A stretch of 64,000 nt of DNA from Glandiceps talaboti. Its lineage: Eukaryota > Hemichordata > Enteropneusta > Spengelidae. Under the pieces are notes generated by a model. It did no database searches, was not told the origin of the DNA, and worked only from the letters and a program-made list of their open reading frames with translations. Position numbers and translations under genes: made by a program. Of the stretch, positions 1-8,442 are shown in pieces (the stretch's first letter is position 1; each line of letters begins with the position of its first letter). The stretch is taken from positions 21,242,611 to 21,306,610 of the forward strand of contig NC_135559.1 of NCBI RefSeq assembly GCF_964340395.1, written 5' to 3'.

Positions 1-285
1 AATCAGATGTGTAGGGTAAATCAGATATATAGGGTAAATAATGATTTACTCCACATTTCTGATTCATCCAACATATAGAATATTACTCTACATATCTGAT
101 TTACTCTACATAACTGATTTACCCTACATATAGGATTTACACTACATATAGGATTTACTCTACATATCTGATTTTCTCTACATATAGGATTTACACTACA
201 TATAGGATTTACACTACATATAGGATTTACTCTACGTATAGGATTTACCCAGCATATATGATTTACCCTATATATCTAATTTGAG
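1..285. repeat. 18-bp minisatellite with inverted left end
   Basis: Degenerate tandem units of about 18 bp built on ATTTACACTACATATAGG, with variants CTACATATCTGATTT and CCTACATA. From about 43 to 285 the units read in one orientation. The first 40 bases read as the reverse complement of the same unit: 19-39 matches the reverse complement of 261-281 with one mismatch. No coding capacity is visible. The array probably continues beyond the left edge of the window. Confidence 0.85.
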
Positions 286-783
286 TAAATTGAGTATTGG
301 CACTGATGTATTCGAAGTAGTTTATTTTGTACTCTGAATTCATTAACATACAACTGTGTAGACGTCCACCTGGATGCGCTATTATTATAATGACTCGAGA
401 GACGTTAGATCTTTTGATTGGTCGAGAGAGTATATTAATATTGGGACAATGATAAACAAATTAGAGAGAACAACGTATTATGTTAGTGTAAAAGGTGGGA
501 GTCAGACTTCGCCAGACAACGGTGGTGCAAGGTCGCAGTGACGCTTGGTCGACGTGGAATGGTGCGTCGGTGTTCAGCTTTCAACGTGTATACATGCTCT
601 TCGTCGGAACTCAATGTGCGTTGTTCACCTGTATAAAATGTCCACATCCACCTTTGAAGTAAGTGTGAGATAACTACTACCTACTGGCAACGAGAAGTTT
701 CCATGTTGGATGTATAGCTATCAAAGGTAAAGGCTTTTGTGTGAAAAACAGTGCATATTGAGAATAGCGAACTTTAACATTCG

Positions 784-1377
784 TAAGGGAGTGTCCAGAT
801 CTTACTTCCAGTGGGGCCCAGGAGGATTTCCCCTTTTCCTTGTGTATTTTTTCATGCCCCCCCCCACAATGAGCATAAATTACCAAAACAGTGAAAATTA
901 AAAAAGAGAAAAATCAGACATAGTATCCACTTACATAGTAGGAACATCAGAATTTAGATTTAGAAAACTGGCTGGAAAAATTAATGAAATTAAAATTAAT
1001 ATCATGGACATGAATGAAACAGATAGTGACTGAGACTGAAAGTGATACTTCTGTAATGCATGATCTAGGCAGTGATGGAGACAATTGTGATACTGATAGC
1101 TCAGAAAATTCATGTACTGATGATAACACTGATAGTGATTGTGATGAAACAAGTCTTGCACATCCTCACGGACAAGTTACTTTGAGAAGTGCCAGAATTA
1201 ATATTGCAGTTGATTTATGTGGAATTAAATAATCATGATTTTTTTCCATTACCCCCCTAGAAAATTGTGAATTTTTTGTTTAGCCCCCCCCCCCCCCATT
1301 CTTCCTGAGAAAAATTGATGCTCCCCCTCCCCGAAAATCCCCCGGGCCCCCTGGAAGTAAAATCTGGGCGCTCCCTA
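784..1377. mobile_element. Foldback or MITE-like element with terminal inverted repeats
   Basis: The left end, around 786-820, reads AGGGAGTGTCCAGATCTTAC. The right end, around 1342-1377, is its imperfect reverse complement, seen on the plus strand as GAAGTAAAATCTGGGCGCTC. The similarity continues into G/C-rich runs on the inner side of both ends. TA dinucleotides sit at both outer edges, compatible with a TA-type duplication but too short to prove one. The interior holds C-homopolymer tracts and a short acidic reading frame. Copy B of the surrounding repeat keeps the left end and a shortened interior but no clear right end. The element may therefore be part of the larger family and not a separate insertion. 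Confidence 0.5.
1014..1232 (+). CDS. Short acidic Asp/Ser/Thr-rich open frame inside the foldback element
   Basis: This is an ATG-started frame of 72 codons ending in TAA. Roughly residues 6-48 are dominated by Asp, Ser, Thr and Glu, with runs such as DTDSSENSCTDDNTDSD. The last 24 residues are ordinary in composition. No domain, signal peptide or membrane segment is recognisable. The frame lies between the inverted repeats at 784-840 and 1322-1377, so it may be a fragment of a transposon-encoded or captured exon. An acidic, low-complexity stretch can also arise by chance from GAT/AGT-rich DNA. It is not present in copy B. I give it low confidence as a real gene. Confidence 0.15.
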   Translation: MKQIVTETESDTSVMHDLGSDGDNCDTDSSENSCTDDNTDSDCDETSLAHPHGQVTLRSARINIAVDLCGIK

Positions 1378-2162
1378 AAGACGTATCAGACAATTTCTGT
1401 ACACGTCATTTCGACATTCCGACATAAACCATCTGTTCATCCGCCGACACTAGTATAAGATAGATTATGTTGAACTGTATTATTTATAACATAATTGCGT
1501 TGTATGTGATAATTTGGTGCTGATAAATACTTTATCGTACATTGTAGTATACATTTTTAGTGGTCTGAGTACACACATGTATCATGAAAAGTTGAGAACA
1601 ACACGCCTTCGCCGTATGTAATACAAAGGTCGACGTCAACATGTGCGCTCGTACCTGAACTGACCCTTAGGAAATACGCATTCACTTTTCCTCACATTAC
1701 GTTTTTGTTCCTAAAGCTATTTTGCTCACGCTCACAGTATAGTGTACCATGCCATCTAATTTCAATTCTGGCCAGTTTCACAATAATGAATGTTATTGAT
1801 GCGCCAAACTTCAGTTGTTGTAGATTAACTACTTTTACCCGTTGCACATGGGTCGTGTTCTACGTACTACATCATACAAGCGGTCATAACCTTAACGTGA
1901 CGGTGTACACGTGTGTACGCGGCTGAAGTCGCGGTTGTTAGAAAAAACCCCAGATACTATCACACGTACATTAACAGTTTGGAGAACTGATATAATGTTT
2001 GAGCGATCAACTTTGAAGGTAATAAGAATGTGTATTTGACGCCGAAACGCGTCGTAATGGATGTCAAAGGTCACGCCTGTCACGAGCACGACGTCCTTGT
2101 TACCTGCGCCTGTCAGCAGACTCGGCCAAAAAAAAAGTTGAAAAAAATAAAAAAATAAAAAA

Positions 2163-3303
2163 CTTTTATAAAAAATACATTTTGACTTTTAATTATATAT
2201 AATCCTTAAAAATTCTGGTTTGACGAAAAATAAAATAATATTCTCAAATAAATGAAAACTTGTTTCAATTGATATACTATGAACATGGAATAAAAGTACA
2301 TGAACGGTTAAATTAGTTTATCAGTACGAAAAATATAAAAGAAATATATCTACAGCTAAAATAAAATTATAATTCTGGGCTGAACGGCTTACCATATGGG
2401 ATATCCCAAAACTCGTTCTTTGTAGAAGTTTATTTACATGATAAAAGAATGAAATTTACCCTTGTATTCAGATTGTACCAAATTGATATCTGTGGTACTT
2501 CTACTTTCAGTTTCACGGTGATAGTTCGCAGCATTGTAACGATCATCTTGTATAGCTTGGCTTTTAACACAACATGCAAGCATACGTATGTTCTGTGTAC
2601 GTCTGTAACGATGTGACATCAAGACCCCTTCTGTTTCAAATTGGTGTAGACAGTAGATGTCTCTCTTGCATGATCATATAAATGTGGGCTGTAAATGAAG
2701 GAAGTGACGTAATTTCTGACAAAGCTTGCCGTTTTTTATTTTTTTTTCAACTTGTTATTTTTTAACTTTTTTTTCAACTTTTTTCAACGATCATGTTGCT
2801 TTGAACAATTTCCCTTCTAGACACCAAAAATATATTACAGAGATTAAGATGTCTTCATACAAAAGCGATTAAGATGACGACATAACCTTTGACACGTACG
2901 CGTCGCACAATTGTAAGTTGTAAAAACATGTGTATATGTTCTTCTGTTCGCTGGCGACTTCCAAGGCCGGGCGCGAGTTATAGGGCAATGCATGAAGGGG
3001 GACCGATTGTCTGCCATAGCAGACGAATACTCCTACCACGAGAACTTGTACAAGTACTGCAGTAAGCCATTACAATAAATTGTAGTCTTAATTTTTTGTT
3101 CTGAGCATTCTATCATTCCGGGGATGTACTTCAAACTCACGCAAGATTCCTCGGAATGACAAACACTGAATAACGCCACCTTTGGAATTTGTGACTATTT
3201 TTTGCATCTAAGGAAAACATACACTCACTAATTCTTGATGCTGCGAAATTCATTATTGTTGATACAAATTTGTGATTACTCTATTGTTGATGTTTGTCAG
3301 TAC
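2163..3303. other. Intergenic or intronic AT-rich DNA with poly-T tracts
   Basis: This stretch is AT-rich. Poly-T runs at about 2730-2785 resemble, in reverse, the A-rich tail of copy A. A small perfect hairpin (GTCTGC-CATA-GCAGAC) sits at 3009-3024. Apart from the weak minus-strand frame at 2434-2622, I see no gene here. Confidence 0.5.
2434..2622 (-). CDS. Weak candidate exon or small open frame, unknown product
   Basis: On the minus strand an ATG opens 62 codons, beginning MMSHRYRRTQNIRM. The composition is mixed and hydrophilic: many Arg, Tyr, Asn, Gln and Ser, with one Cys-Cys pair near residues 17-18. A GGGTAAAT sequence near codon 55 could act as a splice donor, so the frame might be an exon continuing beyond its end. 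There is no hydrophobic segment and no motif I recognise. The neighbouring 3482-3715 frame is on the same strand but ends in its own stop, so the two are not obviously one gene. A chance frame is about as likely. Confidence 0.15.
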   Translation of the reverse strand: MMSHRYRRTQNIRMLACCVKSQAIQDDRYNAANYHRETESRSTTDINLVQSEYKGKFHSFIM

Positions 3304-3378
3304 TTATTTATCTATTTATCTATTTATTTATTTATTTATTTATTTGTTTGTTGGTTTGTTTGTTTGTTTGTTTGTTTT
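3304..3378. repeat. Compound tetranucleotide microsatellite (TTTA)n(TTTG)n
   Basis: A TATT/TATC run of about 40 bp passes into a GTTT run of about 30 bp. It is a pure low-complexity tract without coding content. Confidence 0.9.
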
Positions 3379-3481
3379 CATAAACAAAACTAACTAGGCC
3401 TGAGTTCGTAATAATTTACTGCAACTCTTTGCAGGATTTTGATATCAAGCATTTCCTTTCCAATACTGCATAAACATGTGC

Positions 3482-3715
3482 CTATTTTGAGTCAAACTTC
3501 TTACTCTTACTCCCGGCGTCGCATACATAGATATTGTCATCATCATCATCTGTACTGTTGCAAGCCCCTGTGAGACTTTCAACATCGTTTTTAGGGTATC
3601 TTTTGTATTCTCTGCAGATTTTATGAGCTTCAGAGTAGGTTGTTATTACGATGCGTGTCGACAACACAGTTAACAGACTAAAATAGCCCTTAACTCCACG
3701 AAGGGCATAGTACAT
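3482..3715 (-). CDS. Candidate small secreted protein or terminal exon, unknown function
   Basis: On the minus strand an ATG, with A at -3, opens a 77-codon frame ending in TAG. The N-terminus (MYYALRGVKGYFSLLTVLS) is basic and then hydrophobic, which could be a signal peptide or a short membrane anchor. The rest is hydrophilic with Cys residues near 34, 52 and 65, a run of five Asp near 56-60, and a Lys/Ser-rich tail (GSKSKKFDSK). A TTTAG lies directly upstream of the ATG, so it could instead be a 3' terminal exon entered at that acceptor. Its amino-acid composition looks more protein-like than most short frames nearby, but I recognise no family. Transcript evidence is needed to call it real. 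Confidence 0.3.
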   Translation of the reverse strand: MYYALRGVKGYFSLLTVLSTRIVITTYSEAHKICREYKRYPKNDVESLTGACNSTDDDDDNIYVCDAGSKSKKFDSK

Positions 3716-4330
3716 TCTAAACGGTATCTACACAAGACCCACTTGTACTACACTGGTGTTTTTACATTTTAATTCAAAGGCCACAGGTCCAAAATACAAG
3801 TCACTATGAACAAAAACATAATACGATTAAAAAAATGTACAGTTCCAATTAATTTGTTTCAGCTCTTACAGTGGTAGAGCGTGTTTGTGAAAGGTTGCAA
3901 GAGTTTGTAAATCAAGCTACCTATACTTGGTTAGACTCTGGTTAGACTGTAAGATACGTCGTGACGTTCCGCCCTCACCGGCCTCCTCTCACCCGGGTTG
4001 GCGGATGTGTGGGGGCGCCCGTCACGGCGTACCTTACGGACTACTACCTGGTCAGATTATATCAGCCCAGTGAATTTTTCATAAGAAGGTGGACAATAAA
4101 AATATTGTTGAAAATAATATACTTGAACCTAGCATTGGCAAAAAAAAATTCAATAGGAAGTTATAATCATTATCAAATTCATTTGAGTCACAAAGAACAC
4201 AAGTATCGACTCAGTCACTTTGTCGTTTTCCTGTTTTAATTTTAATCCATACTGCCGTGAAGAGCATCTAAAATGTGCCAACATTCTTCAATGACTAATA
4301 ATAATGATAATAACTGATGTTACGTAGAGC
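3716..4330. other. Non-coding spacer with a GC-rich patch
   Basis: Most of this stretch is AT-rich. A short GC- and CpG-rich patch at about 3955-4060 stands out from its surroundings. The stretch 3869-3881 (CAGTGGTAGAGCG) resembles the A-box of a tRNA, but no B-box or cloverleaf follows. A frame without an ATG crosses the GC-rich patch. I see no supportable gene. Confidence 0.45.
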
Positions 4331-5213
4331 TTGAGTATTGGCACTGATGTATTCGAAGTAGTTTATTTTGTACTCTGAATTCATTAACATACAACTGTGT
4401 AGACGTTCACCTGGATGCGCTATTATTATAATGACTCGAGAGACGTTAGATCTTTTGATTGGTCGAGAGAGTATATTAATGTTGGGGCAATGATAAACAA
4501 ATTAGAGAGATCAACGTCTCATGTTAGTGTAGAAGGTGGGAGTCGGACTTCGTCGGAACTCAGTGTGCGTTGTTCACCTGTATACAGTGTCCACATCCAC
4601 CTTTGAAATAAGTGTGAGATGACTACGACCTACTGGCAACGAGAAGTTTCCATGTTGGATGTATAGCCGTCAAAGGTGGCTTTTGTGTGAAAACAGTGCA
4701 ATTTGAGAATAGCGAACTTTAACATTCGTAAGGGAGTGTCCAGATCTTACTTCCAGGGGTCCCCGGAGGATTTCCCCTTTTCCTTGTGTATTTTTTTCAT
4801 TCCCCCATCCTACAAAAGCTTGGGAAAAATTGATGCCCCCCCCTGCAAGTTCTTGATTTTTTTCCATGCCTACCCGTAGACTTACACACACATACACGTA
4901 CACAAAACACACTATGCATACACAGTGTATATGTACGTATGTATGTATGTATGTATGTATGTATGTATGTATGTATGTATGTATGTATGCAGTTGTTGGA
5001 AAAACAGATAGTATCACACGTAAATTAACAGTTTTGAGAACTGGTATAATGTTTGAGCGATCACCTTTGAAGGTAATAAGAATGTGTATTTGACGCCGAA
5101 ACACGTCGTATTGGATGTCAAAGGTCACACCTGTCACGAGCACGACGTGCTCGGGACCGGTGTCTGTCAGCAGAGTCGGCCAAAAAAAAAGTTGGAAAAA
5201 TAAAAAAATAAAA
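4331..5213. repeat. Dispersed A-tailed repeat, copy B
   Basis: This is the second copy of the family described at 290-2162, in the same orientation and about 4.04 kb downstream. It starts with the same TTGAGTATTGGCACTG and ends with GGCC plus an A-rich tail. Relative to copy A it lacks about 90 bp and most of the interior, and instead contains a TATG microsatellite. The 63-codon frame at 4415-4606 (starting MRYYYNDSRDVRS) is longer than in copy A only because the segment carrying A's stop is missing. I treat it as non-coding. Confidence 0.75.
4937..4989. repeat. (GTAT)n microsatellite
   Basis: Thirteen or so perfect GTAT units lie inside copy B of the dispersed repeat and have no counterpart in copy A. 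The repeat arose or expanded after the two copies separated, or was lost from A. Confidence 0.95.
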
Positions 5214-5658
5214 TACTTGCCATATATCCCAGGCAGATGATTGTAAAATGTATTATTCCGTAGAGTTTATATCCGATTTAGATAAAGATTCACCTGTGCA
5301 TTTTCGAACATCACACTAGTAACCACGATAACGGTGAGTAAGGTGAGTCGTGCTTCGCGTAGTAGAGAGTGCACGTGAGTACATAATGACATGTCCGATA
5401 GTACATATAGTTGTCATCCACGGCAATCGACGAGGGGTGTCTCGTGTGTATTTACATCCTACGCCTTCCTTGTTTGTTTGACGTATTAAATATCATTCGA
5501 TGAATACATAGAATTTGTTTTAATATCGTAATTAAGATTTCTTTATTTTTGACGCGATGCATGGGGCCGGCATGGATACTAGTCTAGTAGATGTGTGACT
5601 AAAAGCTATATAGTTACCATTTGCAGTAGGGATTCATCCAGTAAATCATGCTCATTGT
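5214..5658. other. No recognisable feature
   Basis: AT-rich unique sequence between copy B and the candidate exon at 5659. I see no open frame with supporting signals, no repeat and no RNA gene. Confidence 0.5.
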
Positions 5659-5864
5659 ATGAACTTGTCAGACATTCAATGGGATTGGACCGAAAACATT
5701 CACGAAAACCGAATAATTCTTTTCGTATTATCAATCTTATTTTATTTACAAATGTCAAATAATTTTTTAATATACTTTACTTCATTCTTACTAACATTGG
5801 CAAGGACCGACACGGAACAATTATCAAAAGTATGTCAAAGTTCAAGTGCTGTAAACACATATAG
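5659..5864 (+). CDS. Candidate first exon with two hydrophobic segments, unknown product
   Basis: An ATG opens a frame beginning MNLSDIQWDWTENIHEN. Two closely spaced hydrophobic stretches follow, about residues 19-31 (ILFVLSILFYL) and 36-48 (FLIYFTSFLLTL), separated by a short polar break. This would fit a membrane hairpin or one long signal-anchor. The frame then becomes polar (TDTEQLSKVCQSSSA) and reaches TATAG/GTATGT, a good splice donor after 5864. If used, the exon is 206 nt and leaves in phase 2. Without splicing the frame ends at 5877. No family is recognised. AT-rich DNA tends to produce Phe/Leu/Ile-rich chance frames, so the hydrophobicity is weak evidence. Confidence 0.25.
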
Positions 5865-6387
5865 GTATGTCGTATGAGCGTACGAATACAGTGCGATGAA
5901 ATAAAATTACCAACAAACCTAAATAGTAATTACCGTCGATAAAAAGAAACGTCTTTATAACAAATATGCGGATGCGGAAAAAAAAAACTTACATTTTGTG
6001 AGCTTTTTTTCACGTGTCACTCGGTCAAAGGAAGCCTATCTAGTACGGGGCTAAGTACGAGGAGTTGGGAGAAAATCATACACGATGACGATCGCGCCGC
6101 TGTTGTGAATCATTATGTATACGTGAAAATATAGGCAAAGCATTTCGATAAACCCACACGTTTTTCTTCTGAAAGTAAATTTCAAGCAATATACACGATC
6201 AAATTATTGGACCTCAGACACGCGTACGACACACTTGCATTTGTCTCGTGTTGTCTGAGACTGGACAAGCTATGAGTACAGTCTGCGAGAATCTAGATCT
6301 GGCGTGGATTTGTATGAGTTGTCCTTGAAGTGTACTGAATCATATCTTGGTATTTCAAACAAACACGGGGGATTATGTGCCAACAAG
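5865..6387. other. No recognisable feature
   Basis: Unique AT-rich sequence with an A10 run near 5979 and scattered CpGs. The frame that begins at 6388 is open upstream to 6304 but has no ATG before 6388. I see no other signal. Confidence 0.4.
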
Positions 6388-6498
6388 ATGGAAAATCGCA
6401 AACTTCCTATAGATACACGTTCGTTATACCACATTGTAGGTAAAGTCGTCCTATTTCATTTTATTTGTTGGGCTCTGACATTCCATTTTATTACTAAG
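6388..6498 (+). CDS. Candidate exon with one hydrophobic segment, unknown product
   Basis: An ATG starts 37 codons (MENRKLPIDTRSLYHIVGK...) containing a hydrophobic, aromatic segment of about 17 residues, VVLFHFICWALTFHFI, near positions 20-35. The frame reaches ACTAAG/GTATGT, a near-consensus donor after 6498, giving a 111-nt exon that leaves in phase 0. The same frame remains open past the donor to TAA at 6714, so an unspliced 109-codon product is also possible. Phase 0 would allow direct joining to the first array unit's exon at 14233 but not to the exon at 7476. I recognise no family, and chance is a serious alternative. Confidence 0.25.
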
Positions 6499-6893
6499 GT
6501 ATGTAATTCAAACGGGGGCGACTCATCCCGACTTTTGCGGTCAGAGCGCTTTCACAAATCATGCGCCGTTTTCCGACTAATTGCATTTCGCGAGAAACAA
6601 TCGATTAAAATATGGTGTGCACCCACAGGTGTGTTATGTAAGGATGTTGTTAACACCACTTGTAAATTCCCGCCGAGTAAAATTCTAACGTTGATTGGCT
6701 GTCATGCAATATAACGTGTAATACTTGCTCGTTAATACTGACCTCACATATAGACAATAGTTTCCCGCTAAAACGTAAAATCACAGGTGATGGATTGGGG
6801 ATTCATTTTTGCTCTTTATTTTGATTGGTTCTCAGTACCTATTCAAATACTAGTACTTGTAAATCCGTCTTACTACAGCTCAAAAAGTTCAAA

Positions 6894-6962
6894 ATGGCTA
6901 CACATCTATCTGTAATGTCTGTCTATGAATTGCTGAGGCTCGATGGAAGATGCGACTTGTAA
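6894..6962 (+). CDS. 22-codon micro-ORF in good start context
   Basis: An ATG in an AAAATGG context opens 22 codons (MATHLSVMSVYELLRLDGRC...) and ends in TAA. A GACTT/GTAAAG near its end could be a donor, making this the start of a coding first exon that leaves in phase 2. That phase does not match the nearest candidate acceptor exon at 7476. The composition looks plausible for protein, but the frame is short and unsupported. Confidence 0.12.
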   Translation: MATHLSVMSVYELLRLDGRCDL

Positions 6963-7082
6963 AGAAAGAGGAAGCCCAAAGTTGTGCCTACCTGTTTGGT
7001 TGGGATAACTGACATCATGCTAGGATAGATTTTATTTGCTTCGTTTTTGACATCATGCTATTTTTTCTCTTGTACGGATTGT

Positions 7083-7105
7083 GTTGGGTTGGGTTGGGTT
7101 GGGTT
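7083..7105. repeat. Short (TTGGG)n tract
   Basis: About four perfect TTGGG units. Too short, and of the wrong unit, to be an interstitial TTAGGG telomere remnant. Confidence 0.8.
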
Positions 7106-7475
7106 ATGTGGGCAATGGACAACTGTTTGGCCAATTCCATTGTCTAGGAGAAGCAAAAATTATAGGCTCGATTAGTTGAAAAAAGTTGGAAAATTTGGGA
7201 CAAAAATAACATGACTTCATAGTTACGTGAACGAAATTAATGAAAGCGTTCTATTTTGCCACTACCAGTTCAAAAAGAAGCTAAAATAAATTGAATGGCC
7301 GGCACTTTCTATCTTGCACTTCGCACATTTAGTCACCAATAACTTTAATTAATTCACTAATATTTAAATTTCTCCTCATTAATGCATGTGAAATTGTCTT
7401 TTTGAAATGGTATTGTATCATAGATCTCAGTCTCTCATTATATATGTTCGCAAAGAAAAATTAAAAACCAACCAG

Positions 7476-7546
7476 GTGGGCACAATAATGGAGCTGGACA
7501 AGAAGACCAGAGACAGTTGGATGTGATTATCAACCTCAAGGCAGAC
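7476..7546 (+). CDS. Candidate internal exon, unknown product
   Basis: A 71-nt segment lies between CCAACCAG and GAC/GTAAGTAA, the latter a strong donor. Only one frame is open. It reads GGHNNGAGQEDQRQLDVIIN then LKAD, hydrophilic and ordinary in composition, with the first Gly codon split across the acceptor. It therefore enters in phase 1 and leaves in phase 0. The acceptor is weak: the upstream run is purine-rich, without a pyrimidine tract. The phase-0 exit matches the phase-0 entry of the first array unit at 14233, so the two could be consecutive exons across a 6.7-kb intron. The other two frames stop inside. I do not recognise the peptide. Confidence 0.35.
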
Positions 7547-8149
7547 GTAAGTAATAATTGTCTTATAAAGTGATTTTACCAGTGTTATTGGAACATTAGA
7601 AGTTAGAGACTTTCAAGTCTGTGGTATGTAACAGAACAAGATATTACGATACAACCGCTACAGACCCCCCTTATTTAACGCTCCCCTCAAAAATCTGTTT
7701 CGGATCAGTGAGCACATTTTGTTGTTGTTTGATATGTCATCCCCTAACCTTTAATCTAGCTAGCACTATAATCATAAAAATGGAGGAGTGCAATAATGTG
7801 GAAAGTAGTGAGGTAACTACTTGTTTAATATTATAATAAGTCATACATGGAAGTTCAAAGTTGAGGTTTGTGTAATTTAAATATATCAAGAAATGGTTGG
7901 AATGTGCAGAGATACAACTAAAAGAATAGCCTGGACTGCCATTTTTTGAGACTTGTGAATCAGCGTGTTCATTTTAAGCTGGCCACCGACCAGTTTGCCC
8001 GGCTTTTCAGTCAATTGGGTCGGCTATTCAGCAGCTAAAAATTTACAAATTACATGCAAAATTGGATTTGTACTTTGATAATTTCAAATTGCTAAGAAAA
8101 GCCCTAAAAATGAACTCTCTATTTCCGTTAGTAACGAAATATAGATGAT
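7547..8149. other. No strong feature
   Basis: AT-rich unique DNA. A 12-codon ATG frame at 7780 reaches GAG/GTAACT, a possible donor, but it is too short to call. No repeats are visible. Confidence 0.4.
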
Positions 8150-8282
8150 CTAATCGATCGTACTCAAATGTCAAGTTATCGTACTCGGAATATCGGTTTT
8201 TGCTTTGCCGAGTTGACGTTCGGGTGGGGGGGATCTACTCAATCGAGCACAAATGTCAATCGAACATTACCGAACGTGAGAA
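8150..8282 (+). promoter_or_regulatory. CpG-rich segment, possible promoter
   Basis: CpG dinucleotides are dense here and through the adjoining exon candidate to about 8440, in clear contrast to the CpG-poor AT-rich flanks. A run of G (GGGTGGGGGG) lies at about 8222-8231. No TATA box is obvious. The position just before an ATG with purine at -3 fits a promoter or 5' UTR of a gene reading rightwards. This is a compositional inference only. Confidence 0.3.
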
Positions 8283-8442
8283 ATGGAACGGAGCTCGGCG
8301 GCATTGGCTTCCGATTGTTTCCGAAACTTACCTAAAATTCGAAGATCGGCATTCAAAATGACGTCGTCCAAGAAACATAAAGTACATCTCGTAAATACCC
8401 TCGGAAATTTTGGTTTTCCAAAGTGTGGTCGAACTAAGTTTG
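8283..8442 (+). CDS. Candidate first coding exon, basic N-terminus, unknown product
   Basis: ATG in GAGAAATGG context opens 53 codons and reaches TTTG/GTAGGT, a usable splice donor after 8442, giving a 160-nt exon that leaves in phase 1. The peptide starts MERSSAALASDCFRN and is basic throughout, with KIRRSAFK, SSKKHKVH and KCGRTKFG. There is no hydrophobic segment, so a nuclear or cytosolic product is more likely than a membrane one. It lies in a CpG-rich island. Phase 1 is the entry phase of the deleted-type exons in the tandem array downstream, but not of the first unit at 14233. Without splicing the frame stops at 8489. Minus-strand frames also overlap here, so orientation is not certain. 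Confidence 0.35.

Larger units (their letters stand above)
290..2162. repeat. Dispersed A-tailed repeat, copy A
   Basis: This copy shares two long blocks in the same order with copy B at 4331-5213. The left block starts TTGAGTATTGGCACTGATG (290 and 4331) and runs about 0.5 kb. The right block (about 1938-2162 against 4996-5213) ends in GGCC followed by A-rich tract of the AAAAAATAAAA type. Copy A has about 90 bp near 520-610 that copy B lacks, and a large middle section (about 850-1930) that is absent or rearranged in B. The A-rich end suggests a retroposon, but I see no reverse transcriptase and no convincing target-site duplication. A short frame starting at 374 (ATGCGCTATTATTATAAT) is shared with copy B. 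It stops early here, and the A/B differences in it nearly all change amino acids, so it is not under visible constraint. Confidence 0.75.
6499..7475. other. Unique sequence with a micro-ORF and a short TTGGG tract
   Basis: Past the donor at 6499 the open frame continues to 6714. A 22-codon frame in good initiation context (AAAATGG) lies at 6894-6962. A short TTGGG repeat lies at 7083-7105. Nothing else is recognisable. Confidence 0.4.

Noticed and set aside
2127-2790. Foldback element bounded by inverted A/T-rich tails.
   Set aside because: Only the low-complexity A and T runs match in inverted orientation. The sequence beyond the runs shows no similarity.
3860-3890. tRNA gene or tRNA-derived SINE head (GTGGTAGAGCG).
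   Set aside because: Only an A-box-like stretch is present. No B-box and no cloverleaf pairing were found downstream.
3961-4239. 92-codon frame across a GC-rich patch.
   Set aside because: It begins with GTG, has no ATG or acceptor near the start, and turns into AT-driven Lys/Ile/Leu-rich sequence. No motif is seen.
290-5213. LTR retrotransposon with copies A and B as long terminal repeats.
   Set aside because: The copies differ greatly in length, both end in A-rich tails, there is no primer-binding site or polypurine tract next to them, no gag or pol in the 2.1-kb interval, and no matching target-site duplication.
7083-7105. Interstitial telomere repeat.
   Set aside because: The unit is TTGGG, about four copies, not TTAGGG or another common telomere unit.
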